From positions 75,008,001 through 75,072,000 of the forward strand of contig JAZHRO010000002.1 of NCBI GenBank assembly GCA_037157565.1: 64,000 bases of DNA, in the 5' to 3' direction. Source of the DNA: Thalassia testudinum. Taxonomy: Eukaryota; Streptophyta; Magnoliopsida; Alismatales; Hydrocharitaceae. The notes under the pieces were generated by a model. The model saw only the letters and a program-made list of their open reading frames with translations, had not been told where the DNA came from and ran no database searches. Position numbers and translations under genes: made by a program. Positions 1 through 10,679 of this stretch are shown here, one piece after another (the stretch's first letter is position 1; the number at the start of each line of letters is the position of its first letter).

Positions 1-470
1 ATTGCTATAGTGCTTGCCCTTTCTCTTTCTGATTTCTACCTTCTCTTTCTTTCTTCTTTCTCTTTGCGGCTGTGCTTCTCTTTTCCTTGTTCTTTGGTTT
101 CTTCTTCTGTTCTTCTCTGTTGCGCCTCCTCCTTTTTCCTTGGCCTCTGCAGTCTTCTTCTTCTTCTTTTTCTTGCACTTGGCTTTCCTCCTTCTTGTCT
201 TCTTCCTTTGCAGTCTTCTTCAGCCGTGCCTCCTTCTCTCTTTCTTCTGCCCTTGACTTCTTTCTTCTTTCTCTGCTAAGTCTCTGCTTCTCTCTTTCTT
301 CACCAGCTACCTTCTTCTTTTTCTTCTCTTCCTCTGCAGTCTTCTTCCACTACAATGCTTCGTCTTCACCTTCTTTCTTCTGTGTTCAGCTGCTCCTCTT
401 CTTCTTCCTTTCTCTGCAGCTTCCTCCTTGGCTTCTTCTTCTCTTTCCTGTAGCTCCTTCTTCTTCCCCT
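1..470. repeat. CT-rich (sense GA-rich) tract of LTR Z
   Basis: About 470 bp consist largely of CTT/TTC units on the plus strand. It produces long artefactual serine/phenylalanine/leucine reading frames. Equivalent tracts occur in both LTRs of B (33176-33400, 44067-44290) and, reversed, in the LTR of A (50523-50930), so it is a conserved part of this LTR family and not a gene. Confidence 0.8.
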
Positions 471-1684
471 GCACAGCATAGGGCAAAACCTACCCCTACC
501 CTCCCCCGCGTACACTCTCTCTTTTCTCTCTTCGGTTCGCTCTCTCAGAGCCAATCGGGTATTCGGGTCGGGTCAAGTGCACTCGGGTCTAGGCGCACTG
601 GCGTGGGTGATGCGTGAGGAGTGCAGGGTTATCGGGTCAGGTCAGCTAGGTCCGCGTAGCGTGGGCACGAACGAGGCAAGTGTACGTGGGCGAGGGACCT
701 CACCCCGTGTACTGGAGGCGTAGAGAAGAAAACACAAATTCAATAAAAACGTCTCACCGCACTCCTGAGTTTCCAAGGTGGGACTAAAAGTCCCACCCAC
801 TTCGCTCGCGTGCCCGTAGGAGTCTTTTCTCAATTGCCCCAGCTGCAGTTGTTGAAGCCTTTGAGTGCCAAGTACGAAAGACTCGTGGACTAATTCCACG
901 CACCTGGGACGCCTTAGCTTGGAGCGGTGTGGCCTTGAGCTCGCGGACGAGCTCCTTCACGCCTTCGCTAATGGCGGCAGAGGGGTGAAACCTGAAATGC
1001 ACGAATATGGCCTCGTGGCCCTGTCAGATGCCTTGGGAAGCTTCGCCGTGTCACGGCGAAGGTGAGACGGGTGTTGGTTTGCCGTAGAATGGCCTAGGCA
1101 TGCGTGCCTAGGTCCTAGGTCAGACTGTGGTAGTGGTTATGGGGAGTTCAGTAGGTGTTTAGGGAGGTGATGGCGGTTGATGGAAGGGTGGAATGTGCTC
1201 AGTGGGTGATGGTGAAGGTTCTGAGCTGGGTGGCGAGGCGTGTGGATGGGTGGAGCAACAGATTCGCCTCGCCGGTCGTCTACCGGAGATGAGGGAGATG
1301 GAGGTGATTAGCGGCTGTCGAGGGGAGTTTTCTAAAATTAAGTCAGGGAAAACAAAGAGTAGAGAGAGAGGAACTCACTGAGGATATCTGGATGAAGGGG
1401 GGAGGCGGAGGGTGAGCGGCGTGTATTTGCCGTCGTTGGTGACGAAGGCACTGAGATGGAGAGGCGGCGATGACGAGAGGGAGGTAGATGCGAGCACAGG
1501 TATGGCACGACGCGGAAGAATGAGGCGGAGATGACTCTGCCACTGGTATGGTGGCAGAGCGATTGGAAGAAGGAGGAGAGGTCGCCTTAGCTTGCGGGCA
1601 TCTGATCGAAGATGAGGAAGGAGGTGATTGAGAGGGTATCTCAGGCCAAAACAAGCTTCGCAGAAGCGGTTGGTCTTGGAGTTT

Positions 1685-1692
1685 CTTTTATA
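1685..1692 (-). promoter_or_regulatory. TATA box of LTR Z
   Basis: On the minus strand this reads TATAAAAG, at the position where both B LTRs carry TATAAAAC. It lies about 930 bp inside the sense 5' end of the LTR, as in B, and would drive transcription leftward. Confidence 0.55.
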
Positions 1693-2621
1693 GGCACAAT
1701 TAGAGGGTCAGACGCTTGGCAGGCGAGCAAAATCCTCGTCGGAGTTCACCGTGGGTACGATACCCATGCCTCTCAAGTGTTTGCACGAGAGGTATGGGGC
1801 GAATTAGGGCATGGCGAGCTGCTCAGGCGGTAAGGGACTTCTCAGAGAACCCCCCTTTCAAATATGGGAGCAGCTCCCTAGGGAAGCGAGGAGAAATCCT
1901 CCTCGAAACTTCGCCGGAGGTATGGGTCTTCTGCTGCAATGGTAGAGGGACCGGAATGCAAAAAGTGACGAAGATGTTGAGGGGGTTTTCGCAAGGGTTT
2001 TCAAAAGTTAGGGCCAAAATGTAATTGGGTGAACTTTTTTGCAAAGTAGGTCAAGATGACCTTCCCTTAGGTTCAAATTTTGGTAAAAATGTAATTTGGA
2101 CCTAAGGAATCCAATGGTGAAGTTGGATTTTAGGTTTGACCACATTTGATTAGACATTTTGTACAAAAACCCAAATTAGGTCAAATATTGAGCTGTGACC
2201 CCAATCTAGGTCAAAATAGGTTCCAAAAAATCAAATTGAAGGTTCTAAACCCTAGGGGATATTTTTTCATGAATTTTAGAGGGTTTAGTTAATTTTTATC
2301 TTGACTGGAATCTTGTGAAATTAAGTAGATTTATTTTAGGGTTATAGAATGTCATTTAATTCTTAAATCTCACCAAAATCCTTTTTTGACTGAAGCATCT
2401 CACTTTTCCTCTTATTAAGCCCATTTGACCTATGTTTAGCCCCTGGAAAATCCCGTTGATGAACTGCACTGGTAAAATTATAGTTTTACCCCTTTGTTTC
2501 ATGTTCTCTTCCCGGATTAGTGATCCCTTGAATTAGGCCTTTCTCTTGGTTGTGTAGGAGCTTTTGTTCTCTTTTTTAGGTCGGAAAGAGCTAGTTAGGG
2601 CTCATGATGAGGTTCTCATCA

Positions 2622-2626
2622 TGGAT
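2622..2626. other. Candidate 5-bp target duplication next to LTR Z
   Basis: TGGAT directly follows the CA end of LTR Z and is part of the interrupted protease-coding sequence of A. The partner copy would lie left of the window, so this is a prediction from the 5-bp rule of Ty3/gypsy elements. Confidence 0.35.
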
Positions 2627-5600
2627 GCTCTAGAAAATCCGAGAAACACACTAATCATACTAGGGAGACCCTTTCTGGCCGCTATTAGGGCAAACATTAA
2701 TTGTGAAGAGGGCCAAATTGAATTGAAATTTGGGAACCAGACATTAAAGATTGACATCTTTAAGACCCAACAAGGAATTAATTATGGAGTTATAGAACAG
2801 ATATGTGATATAAAGGCTATGGTTGACGATCCGTATATTGAGGAAAACATGACTACTTCTGACCAACCACAACAGGATCAAAACCCGCAATCAGAGGAGT
2901 CTGAACTTAACCTAGACACACCCATAACTCCTTCCCTTGCTCTTGACACACACCCTGAACCACCTGCTGCTGTTGATAACCCTATTTTGGACCTAAAGCC
3001 TCTTCTCGATCATCTAAAGTACATCTTTTTTTGGTTCCAATCATACATTTCTTGTGATTATCAACTCCAGACTCACACCTGATCAGGAATCTTGTCTGAT
3101 TTCTGTTCTCTAGCAACATCGAAGAGCCATTGGATGGACTCTTAATGATTTGACTAGCATCAGCCCCTCTTACTGCACACACCGCATCTATATTAAAGAG
3201 GGCACACGGCCTTCCCGTGAAATGCAGAGACATCTAAATCCTAATCTGCAGGAGGTCGTGAAAAAAGAGATCATCAAGTGGTTCGATGCTGGAATCATCT
3301 ACCCGATTTTCTATAGTCAGTGAGTGAGTCCAATCCAGGTTGTGCCTAAGAAGGCAGGACTCACCGTGATCACAACTGAGATCGGAGAAATCGTACCGAC
3401 CCGTGTGGCAAATTCGTGGAGAGTGTGCATTGATTACAGAAGACTCAATACCTCCACGAAGAAGGATCTTTTCCCACTACCGTTTATTGATTAGATCCTC
3501 GAAAAACTAGCGGGAAATATATTCTTCTGCTTTTTGGACGGGTACTTCGGTTATAACCAGGTGGTAATCCATCCTGAGGACTAAGAGAAGACCACTTTCA
3601 CCTGCCCCTTTTGGATGTACGCATTCCAAAGGATGCGTTTCGGTCTCTATAATGCACCCGCTACTTTTCAGTAGTGCATGCTTGACATATTCTCAGATAT
3701 GGTAGGTGATTATCTGGAAGTCTTCATGGATGACTTCTCAGTGTTTGGCGAATCATTTGACGATTGCCTCCTACACTTGGTCCAAATCCTCAGCCGGTGC
3801 ATTGACGTGAATCTGGTTCATTCCTAGGAAAAGAGCCACTTCATGGTGCCTGAAGGAATTGTCCTGGGACATCTCATCTCAAAAAAAGACATCCAAGTTG
3901 ATTGAGCCAAGGTGAATTTGATTTCCAAACTCCCTATGCCTAGCTTGGTCAAGGACATTCGATCTTTCCTACGGCGCGTCGATTTTTATCGTTGATTCAT
4001 TCCTGATTTCTCGAAAATCATGCGGCCCCTGACTAATATATTATCTAAGGATGTTCCTTTTGAAATCACCAAGGAATGCACTCAAGCATTTGAGATCCTA
4101 CGTGATCGAGTTACCCAAGCTTCGATCCTGCAATCCCCTGATTGGTCTCAACCCTTTGAGATCATGTGTGATGCAACTGATTTTGTTGTAGGAGCGGTAC
4201 TTGGGCAAAAAATTGACGGGAAACCCATGGTCATCTACTACGCTAGCAAGACACTTGATGAGGCTCAGCATAACCACACAGTTATTGAGAAAGAGTTGCT
4301 AGCCGTAGTATTTGCCCTAGAAAAATTCAGATCGTATCTTCTGGGTTCCCGTGTTATCATTTACTCTAATTACACTGTTGTGAGGCATCTCTTTGCAAAG
4401 GACGCGAAACCTCGACTAATCTGCTGGATCTTGCTGTTGCAAGAGTTTGACCTCGAGATTCGCGACAAGGTGGGAAAACAAAACGTGGTAGCTGATCACT
4501 TGTCCCGCCTTCCTTGTGACCTTATCGACCCTTCCGGACCCATTATGGAACACTTTTCTGATGAGCACCTCCTAACTATTAGTACAGGGCTTCCATATTT
4601 TGTTGATCTAGTAAACTACCTGGCATCACATTAGATCCCGTCCGATTGGTCGAAGGCCAAGAAAGACAAGTTGCTTTCCGATGCCAGGTACTACTTTTGG
4701 GAAGACCCGTATCTTTTTCACATCGATGCTGATCAAATCATCTTACGATGTGTTTCAGAAGCGGAAATTTAGGATATCTTGTCCTTCTGCCATGACCAGG
4801 CATGTGGTGGACACTTCTTTGGTCATAAAACCGCAGCTAAAGTCCTCTAATGTGTCTTCTATTGGCCCACGATTTTCAAAGATGCATACAATCACTGTAA
4901 GACATGCACTCGTTGTTAGACCTTAGGCAACATGAGCCACTGTGATATGATGCCCTTACAACCAGTTCTCGTATGCGAAATCTTTGATGTTTGGGGGATT
5001 AATTTTATGGGACCCTTTCCTATTTCGGACGGCTTCGAGTACATTCTACTCGCTGTTGACTATGTGTCCAAATGGATCGAAGCCATTCCGACCCGAACCA
5101 ATGATCATAAGGTGGTTATCAAATTCATTCATCAGAACATCTTTTCTTGGTTTAGGATTCCACGTGCTATAATCTCTGTTGGAGGGACCCATTTCACTAA
5201 TGCTTAGTTTAGGTCACTGATGACCAAATACGGGTTGTTACACCGAATCTCTACTCCTTATCACCCCCAAACCAACGGTCTAGCTGAGCTATCAAATCGG
5301 GAGATCAAGAAAATACTCTAGGTTATTGTTCGACCTGACAGGAAAGACTGATCATCCCGACTTTCGGAAGCTTTATGGGCTTATAGGATAGCTCAAAAAA
5401 CCTAATTAGATATGTCTCCCTACAGATTGGTGTACGGGAAGGCATGTCACCTCCCTGTCAAATTGGAGCACAAAGTCTATTGGGTAGTACGGAACTGCAA
5501 TCTCGATCTTTCTAAGGCAGGAACCCACAAAAAGCCTCAAATGAGCCATATTGATGAATTACTCCATGACATGTATGAGAACTCGCGAATTTACAAAGAG

Positions 5601-5912
5601 AGGGTTAAGGCCTTTCATGACAAACACATATCCAGAAAGATCTTTTGCCCTGGTCAGAAAGTCCTACTCTTTGATGCCAAATTCAAACTATTCCCAAGAA
5701 AACTCAGATCAAAATGGATCGGACCTTACCTTGTCCAATGAATCTTTGGAAATGGAGCCATCGAAATCAGTCAGCTCAGCTATGACTCAGAACCTTTTGT
5801 CGTGAACGATCAGAGACTCAAATCGTTCATTGAACTTACCGATACAAATTTGGCTGAGGCATATTTTACCCTCCATTCTCCTTTAGCTCGTTGTGCTAAG
5901 TCGATGGCGTAA
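2622..5912 (+). pseudogene. pol: Decayed gag-pol of element A: protease tail, RT, RNase H, integrase
   Basis: Translations align along their length with the intact polyprotein of B. In order: the end of the aspartic protease ([10 protein letters not shown]) at 2622-3000, RT at about 3190-3990, RNase H (ICSDATDF-like region) at 4020-4634, and integrase with its zinc domain and core at 4640-5860. The RT has at least seven in-frame stops at positions that code for Trp, Gln or Arg in B, all made by C-to-T or G-to-A changes. The RNase H block lacks one Lys codon of the AKKDAK motif. In the integrase the first catalytic Asp is Asn (WGINFMG) and the second is Val (SVGGTHF). The stop codon used in B is lost here and the frame runs to TAA at 5910-5912. 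It cannot be functional. The 5' portion with gag lies beyond inserted LTR Z. Confidence 0.93.
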
Positions 5913-5914
5913 AG
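5891..5914 (+). other. Stem-loop just after pol in A (family-wide motif)
   Basis: TTGTGCT, an 8-nt loop AAGTCGAT and GGCGTAA form a stem if G-U pairs are allowed. B, C and F have a stem with the same loop size and related loop sequence at the same place. A second hairpin, ACGGG-AGGCAA-CCCGT, follows at 5926-5941 and is identical in B (37094-37109). The function is unknown to me. Confidence 0.55.
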
Positions 5915-5941
5915 CTCAGCACTTAACGGGAGGCAACCCGT

Positions 5942-7202
5942 CATTTTGAAAAACCTGAAACCTTTCTTGACATATTTCTATGCTGAACTCATATTGCAAT
6001 TTTGAGGAGAAAAAGGGGAGGAGATAAAAATGTCAAAAAGGAGCACAAGTTGAAAAGAAAAGAAAAAGAGATAGTCATTAGTAAGAAATTAAGGAATTGA
6101 CTTAGCTCTAGACCATATCAAGAGAAAGAAAATGAAAGGCAAAAGTGCTAATGAAACAAAGAAGAGATTAGTAGGAACGCTGATTTTAGGCTTTTTGGGT
6201 TGTGATCATAGGCTTAAATATTCAAGTACCCGCTAAGATCTGGATAATCCCTGCTAAGATCTGGATAATCCTCAAGATGTTGGGAAAATGTGAAGCTTAA
6301 GTGTTAGGTCTAAGGCTTAGGGAGTATTCGGCCTCATTAACTGACCTCTTGTTTGCGGGACTTAGTAACCTAATCACCCCAATCCACACACAGTCTGGTT
6401 CAGTGCGCTTACGTATCAAAATCATGTAAATGTGTTTAAATCGTTCTGAAAAAGTCACCTAGATTAGGAGCAGCTGATCAACACAAGTTGATTTGGACGA
6501 GTTCCCAGCATGGAGAGGTAGGAAATTCCTCTCGAAGATGCGCAATAACATATCGTCTCCTCGGTGCTTGTCTCCTAGGATATCTACATATCCTATCGGG
6601 GGCATGTAAGCACCCTGTGCTGGTTCAGATGCCATGGGCGGCATTATCCCAAAATGTCAATTGCTAGGGTCTGGATTTAGCTACAGAAAGCCATAGGTGG
6701 GATTATCTCGAAATCTCGAAAGCCATGGTTTTGGGGGTTGCCATGGGCGGTGCTATCCTGAAGCATCGATTGCTAGGGACCCTTCGAGGATTGACGATGG
6801 GGACTAGGAATCCGATACAGACCGTGTTGTGGAGTTAATCTGAAGCTAGAAATAAAAAGAAAGAGAGAGAAAACTCTCCACAAAGAAAATTCCTCTGTCT
6901 CTCTCTAACAAAAATGCACTGCAAACTGAACCAAGGCTAAAACATGTTATAAGCACAGGTGCTTTAACTGCGGAGTTCGATGAACCTTAGGTTAGTTCCT
7001 GTGGGCCTTAAAAACCTTTGCGGCAGACTGAGGCTAAAGCTGGTCAGGTCTGAATCCTGGTTGGTACTTTAGTACCTCTAAGGCTGCTACCAGCTTTCTA
7101 ACCTAATCTACAAAAGAAAGCACACAACACAGTTTTTTAGCATCAAAAGAATTTATGGACTAGAATCAAAGTTAATACCTTGAAATTTTGCTAAGGGACT
7201 AG
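5942..7202 (+). other. 3' non-coding region of A with three CCATGGGCGG repeats
   Basis: No reading frame resembling an envelope-like protein is present, although this is where some Athila elements carry one. Three imperfect units starting with CCATGGGCGG or CCATAGGTGG followed by ATTATC lie at about 6632, 6691 and 6741 (spacings 59 and 50 bp). Element B has the same three units with the same spacings (35989-36136). Purine-rich stretches lie near 6002-6180. Compared with B, the segment with the second polypurine tract is missing. Confidence 0.7.
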
Positions 7203-7223
7203 CAAAAGCTAGGCATGGGGGTA
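7203..7223 (+). promoter_or_regulatory. Polypurine tract of A (plus-strand primer site)
   Basis: AGCTAGGCATGGGGGTA lies directly before the TG start of the 3' LTR at 7224. Elements B, C and F have the same motif at the same junction on the minus strand. In LTR retrotransposons this site primes second-strand synthesis. Confidence 0.85.
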
Positions 7224-8282
7224 TGATGGGGATACCATCATGAGTCCTAACTAGCTCATTTTAACCCAATGAAGAGAATAAATGCTCTTACATAACCAAC
7301 TGAAGGTCATAATTCACTGCATAATGTTTTTGAGAGAAACATAAGAAATAAGGGTAAAACTGTAATTTTACCAATACAGTACAACCATGGGTTTTCTCAA
7401 GGGCTAAACAAAGGTCAAATGATCTTAATAAGATAACAAGGGGGTTGGATTAGACAGAAAAGGATTTTTGCATGTTATGTGAATTAAATGACTTCTTGAA
7501 ACCCTAAAAATAGACCCACTTAATTAACCGAGGTTCTGGTCAGGATAAAATTCACTTAAATCCTTTAAAAATCATAGAAAAATATTCTCTATGGTTTAGT
7601 ACCTTCAATTTGGCCATTAGAACCCATCTTAACCTAGAATGGGATCTCAGATAAATATTTGCCCTAATTTGGGTTTTTGCATAAATTACCCAGTCAAACA
7701 TGGCCAAAACCAAAATCCAACTTCACCATTGGATTCCTTATATCTAAATTAGGTTTTTACCAAAATTTGGACCCAAGATGAGTTTTCCTTGACCAAGTTT
7801 GCAAAACGGTCCTATCTGATTACATTTCTACCCCTAACTTTCAAAAACCATTGCATTTCGCCCCTTATCTTTCTCGTTGTCTTCACAAGTAAGTCCCTCC
7901 ACCATTATTGCATAGGAAACCTACTACGGCAACCTTTGACAGAGAAGATCTCCTTGATTGCTTGGAGGATCTCTTCCAAAATTGGAAGGAAGATCCTCTG
8001 AGAAATTCCCTCCAGTATGAACCCATCTTTGAGATCTGATTCCCTCCCAATCTCTCATGCAAATGCATGAGAGATTTGGGTATCCTAACAGTTCCCATCG
8101 CTGGCGAGCTTCCAAGCTTGGGAAGCTTGCTTCCCAAGCCCTAACCTCCCTTTAGAGTCCTATGTAAAGAAGCTTAGATCTCCCTGACTTCGAGAAGCTC
8201 GAATTCGACTGCGAATACCCTCAATTCTTCTCTTCCCCTCATGGTCGAAGGCTCCTCGATGTCCGGCGACCTTCCCTACTCC
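7224..8282 (+). mobile_element. 3' LTR of A, piece 1 of 3
   Basis: It starts TGATGGGGATACCATCATGA, matching the sense start of the B LTR (TGATGAGAGCCTCATCATGA). The homology continues through the blocks shared with B and stops at 8282, where the TG of element C begins. The B-equivalent TATA position (near 8160) reads TATGTAAA, so the promoter is degenerate. The sequence resumes at 25435. Confidence 0.85.
8278..8282. other. Target duplication of element C, left copy
   Basis: ACTCC precedes the TG of the left LTR of C, and GCTCC (25430-25434) follows the CA of its right LTR. The copies differ at one base by a G/A transition, as expected for an old insertion. Confidence 0.7.
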
Positions 8283-9244
8283 TGTTGGGAGATTGTAGAT
8301 CGCATTTTTGATAGAAAAAAGTGTCGTAGTATAGTCACGAAGTACGATCCAACAAAGATACTAGTTTACAAAAATTACGAGACTTGAGTTCCGATCGTTC
8401 GTCTCTGGGTGGAGTTGCTTTCACATTTAAAATCGATCTTTTTTACTACTCTACTTCGTTTAAAGACGCATGTTGGTTTCCAATTTCCTAACTAAAACTT
8501 CACCACTTCTGTTATTAACTCGGATCACATGCGCATGCGTCAAGTAAATTACGAAAGTGAATGTGTGAGTTTCTGTGGGCACGATTCTAGAGAGGTGGTG
8601 ACTAGTTATGGAGAAAGCATCTATTGTCAGATTTTCAATATCCTCAGGAAATGACATGCTGGTGCATAATAGATAGACAGTTAAAGAGCGGGCACTTAAA
8701 TCACGTAAATACGATAATTATTAAGCTCTTGGTGATTTTAAACATATAAAGATATATATATGTGTGTTTTCATTCATTCATTGGGGAGTTGTTGCACAAG
8801 GAATCTTGAGGAAAGCTTATACATAAATGCTTGAAAATTAAACCTAGCTACCAGAAAATGATTGCATGCAAGAATCGATGGGGGGATTTCTCATGCATCG
8901 TTGGGGGAGAAGTAAGACTATACTACTAAGCAGTAAATAAAAGCAATAAAATTATAAAGAGCATGAATTAAATCTAGAAGAATAAAAGGGCATTCAAAGG
9001 TGGTCCCCGATGGCCTTGGAGTGGTCGGGAGAAGAATGAGGGGCGGTCAATATAGCCTAGGCCGACCCTTGGAGAGAGGTAGGGTTGATTCAGCATCCCG
9101 GCATGATGTCCTCCATGATGGTGGTGAGCTCGTGGAGGTGGAGTAGCTAGCTAAGTGAAGGTGGGCGTGTATGGAGCTTATGAAGTGAGTGGTGCCAATG
9201 GAAGCCAAGGATGTGAATGGTTGCAAATGGCCACCCATGGGGTC

Positions 9245-9252
9245 TTTTTATA
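9245..9252 (-). promoter_or_regulatory. TATA box of C, left LTR
   Basis: The minus strand reads TATAAAAA inside the conserved context GGGTCTATAAAAAGACCCC. The same sequence is kept in the right LTR at 24042-24049. It would direct leftward transcription. Confidence 0.65.
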
Positions 9253-9460
9253 GACCCAATGGCTCCTCTCTAGAGAGGTGTGGAACTCTCTAGAGAGAGT
9301 CCAAGAGTGGCCGGCCACATGGGGGTGGAGGTGGTCTTTGAGATCCAAAAATTGTGGATCTCAATTTGAATGCCTCTTGGTTGCTAAATTTGGCAACCAA
9401 GAGGTGGCGCCATCTCAAGAGATCTCTAGAGAATTCTAGAGAAGTGTGTGTGTGAATGGG

Positions 9461-9480
9461 TGTGTGTGTGTGTGTGTGTG
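9461..9480. repeat. (TG)10 microsatellite in the left LTR of C
   Basis: Ten uninterrupted TG units follow TGAATGGG. The right LTR has a shorter run at the same place (about 24257-24275), so the tract length changed after insertion. Confidence 0.9.
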
Positions 9481-9735
9481 GTTGTGCTCTATATGGCTAG
9501 GTGGCTTAGGATTGGTCCTAAGGGGTTTGTGTAGGTGTAAGTCATGATTTTAGGGTTGCAAACCCTAATTGCTAAGGTGAAAATGCAATTAAACTTAACC
9601 TAAGTTTAATTGAATGAGTGTGAACCTAATTGAGAGTGAAATAACTCAATTAGGTTAACTCTCAATTAGGTTAGGTTTAGGTCAATTGGACTCTCACTAA
9701 GTCTAATTCAACTTGTGTGGGTTGAGATCTAAGCT

Positions 9736-9760
9736 CAATTGGACTCAATGAGTCCAATTG
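9736..9760. repeat. Perfect 25-bp palindrome in the U3 of C
   Basis: Arms CAATTGGACTCA and TGAGTCCAATTG flank a single A. The palindrome is unchanged in the right LTR (24515-24539), although flanking sequence has substitutions and a deletion between the copies. It lies about 485 bp upstream of the TATA box in the sense direction, in a region rich in CAATTRG words. Confidence 0.8.
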
Positions 9761-9962
9761 ACTTAGGTGAAGGTAATTGACTTTGATCTAAGTCAATTGG
9801 GTTTGGTGAGGACTTAATTAGGTCCTTAGGTAGGTCTAGAGGTGATGTACTAGGGTTAGGACACCTTAATTTAGGTTCCTATGGGGTTGGGATTAGGTCT
9901 AGGGAGCTAGAGATCCAAGATCAAGACTTGAATCTCAAAACAGGGACTGGAGACCAGTACCT

Positions 9963-10193
9963 GACGTCCAATAATAGGATCAGACGACTTATACTAAAAA
10001 ATCAAAAGTCCAGACTTCAGTTCTGGACGTCCAATTTGAGTCAGGGGGAAATCAAGGTTCTGTTTTGGGTACTTTGCAGAAATTGGACGTCTGACAAAGT
10101 GTCTGGACATCCAATAACACTGAAGAAGTGGGTTTGAGGTGTGCGGGAGATAGCTAAGGGTCCTGGACGTCCTATAACTTATCTGGACATCTA
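9963..10193. repeat. 20-bp-phased GACGTC motifs, left LTR of C
   Basis: ACGTC or one-mismatch forms have their CGTC at 9965, 9985 (CGAC), 10028, 10088, 10108 (CATC), 10168 and 10188 (CATC). The last five are all in one 20-bp register (offsets 60, 20, 60, 20). The right LTR keeps the pattern at 24744, 24764, 24807, 24867, 24887, 24947 and 24967. Confidence 0.75.
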
Positions 10194-10650
10194 GATAAGG
10201 GTTGGAACTAGGGTTTTAAGGCTTCCTAGGGTGTTGTGACCTAATCTAAGGGTGGCTAAGGCTTGAGGAAGTCTCTAGGCTATCCTAGGGCTAGGATGGA
10301 CCTATGCACTTCACATTTTACTGCTTTATTTCTACTTAATAGAATAGCAAACTTTTAACCCCCTTGCATTATTGTTCCTATATCTAAACTAAGCCTTCTA
10401 CTCCAGCTCTGCTGCAACTCCTGTTATTCCAGATCCAGCTTTAGATCTTGCTCCAGATCCATTTCCAGATCTGCTTATTGCCTGCAATCGACATAATGCA
10501 CTTAATCAACACATTATAGCATTATTTATACATAGCTAAAGGAAAGCAGTAAGGATGCAGATAATGCGTATGCATGCATGAATAACCCTAACTTATACTA
10601 GGTCCTAGCTTAATCTAGATCAATTAAGACCTATGATTGCTACGTAATCA

Positions 10651-10679
10651 TACCCCCATGCCTAAATCTTGCTAGTCCC
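10651..10679 (-). promoter_or_regulatory. Polypurine tract of C next to its 3' LTR
   Basis: The sense strand reads GGGACTAGCAAGATT, then TAGGCATGGGGGTA, and then the LTR starts TGATTACG. It is the same motif as in A, B and F. Confidence 0.85.

Larger units (their letters stand above)
1..2621 (-). mobile_element. LTR Z: Athila-type LTR, cut by the left window edge
   Basis: This stretch aligns by eye, in the same orientation, with the two LTRs of element B (32920-35544 and 43810-46435). Shared landmarks are the pyrimidine-rich tract, the GGCCTAGGCNNGCGTGCCTAGGTC block near 1090, the block around 2050-2400 and the terminal GGGCTCATGATGAGG followed by TTCTCATCA. The LTR ends in CA at 2621 and the next base belongs to the protease region of element A. 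Because the sense strand is minus, this right-hand copy is either the 5' LTR of an element whose body lies left of the window, or a solo LTR. Roughly the first 150-250 bp by comparison with B are missing off the edge. Confidence 0.85.
8283..10650 (-). mobile_element. 3' LTR of C (left)
   Basis: The LTR starts TGTTGGGAGATTGTAG and ends GCTACGTAATCA on the plus strand. The right copy matches it over its whole length. It contains a TATA box, a TG microsatellite, a perfect 25-bp palindrome and a 20-bp-phased ACGTC array, each listed separately. It has no coding potential; small frames such as 8460-8657 recur in both copies only because the LTRs are duplicates. Confidence 0.93.

Noticed and set aside
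72..617. 181-codon Ser/Phe/Leu-rich frame in LTR Z (also 33093-33467, 43984-44358, 50593-50928)
   Set aside because: It comes from the CT-rich tract of the LTR; both strands give long low-complexity frames and no domain is present.
2564..3082. 172-codon frame starting at 2564
   Set aside because: Its first part lies in LTR Z and only the rest is protease sequence of A; the start is an artefact of the insertion.
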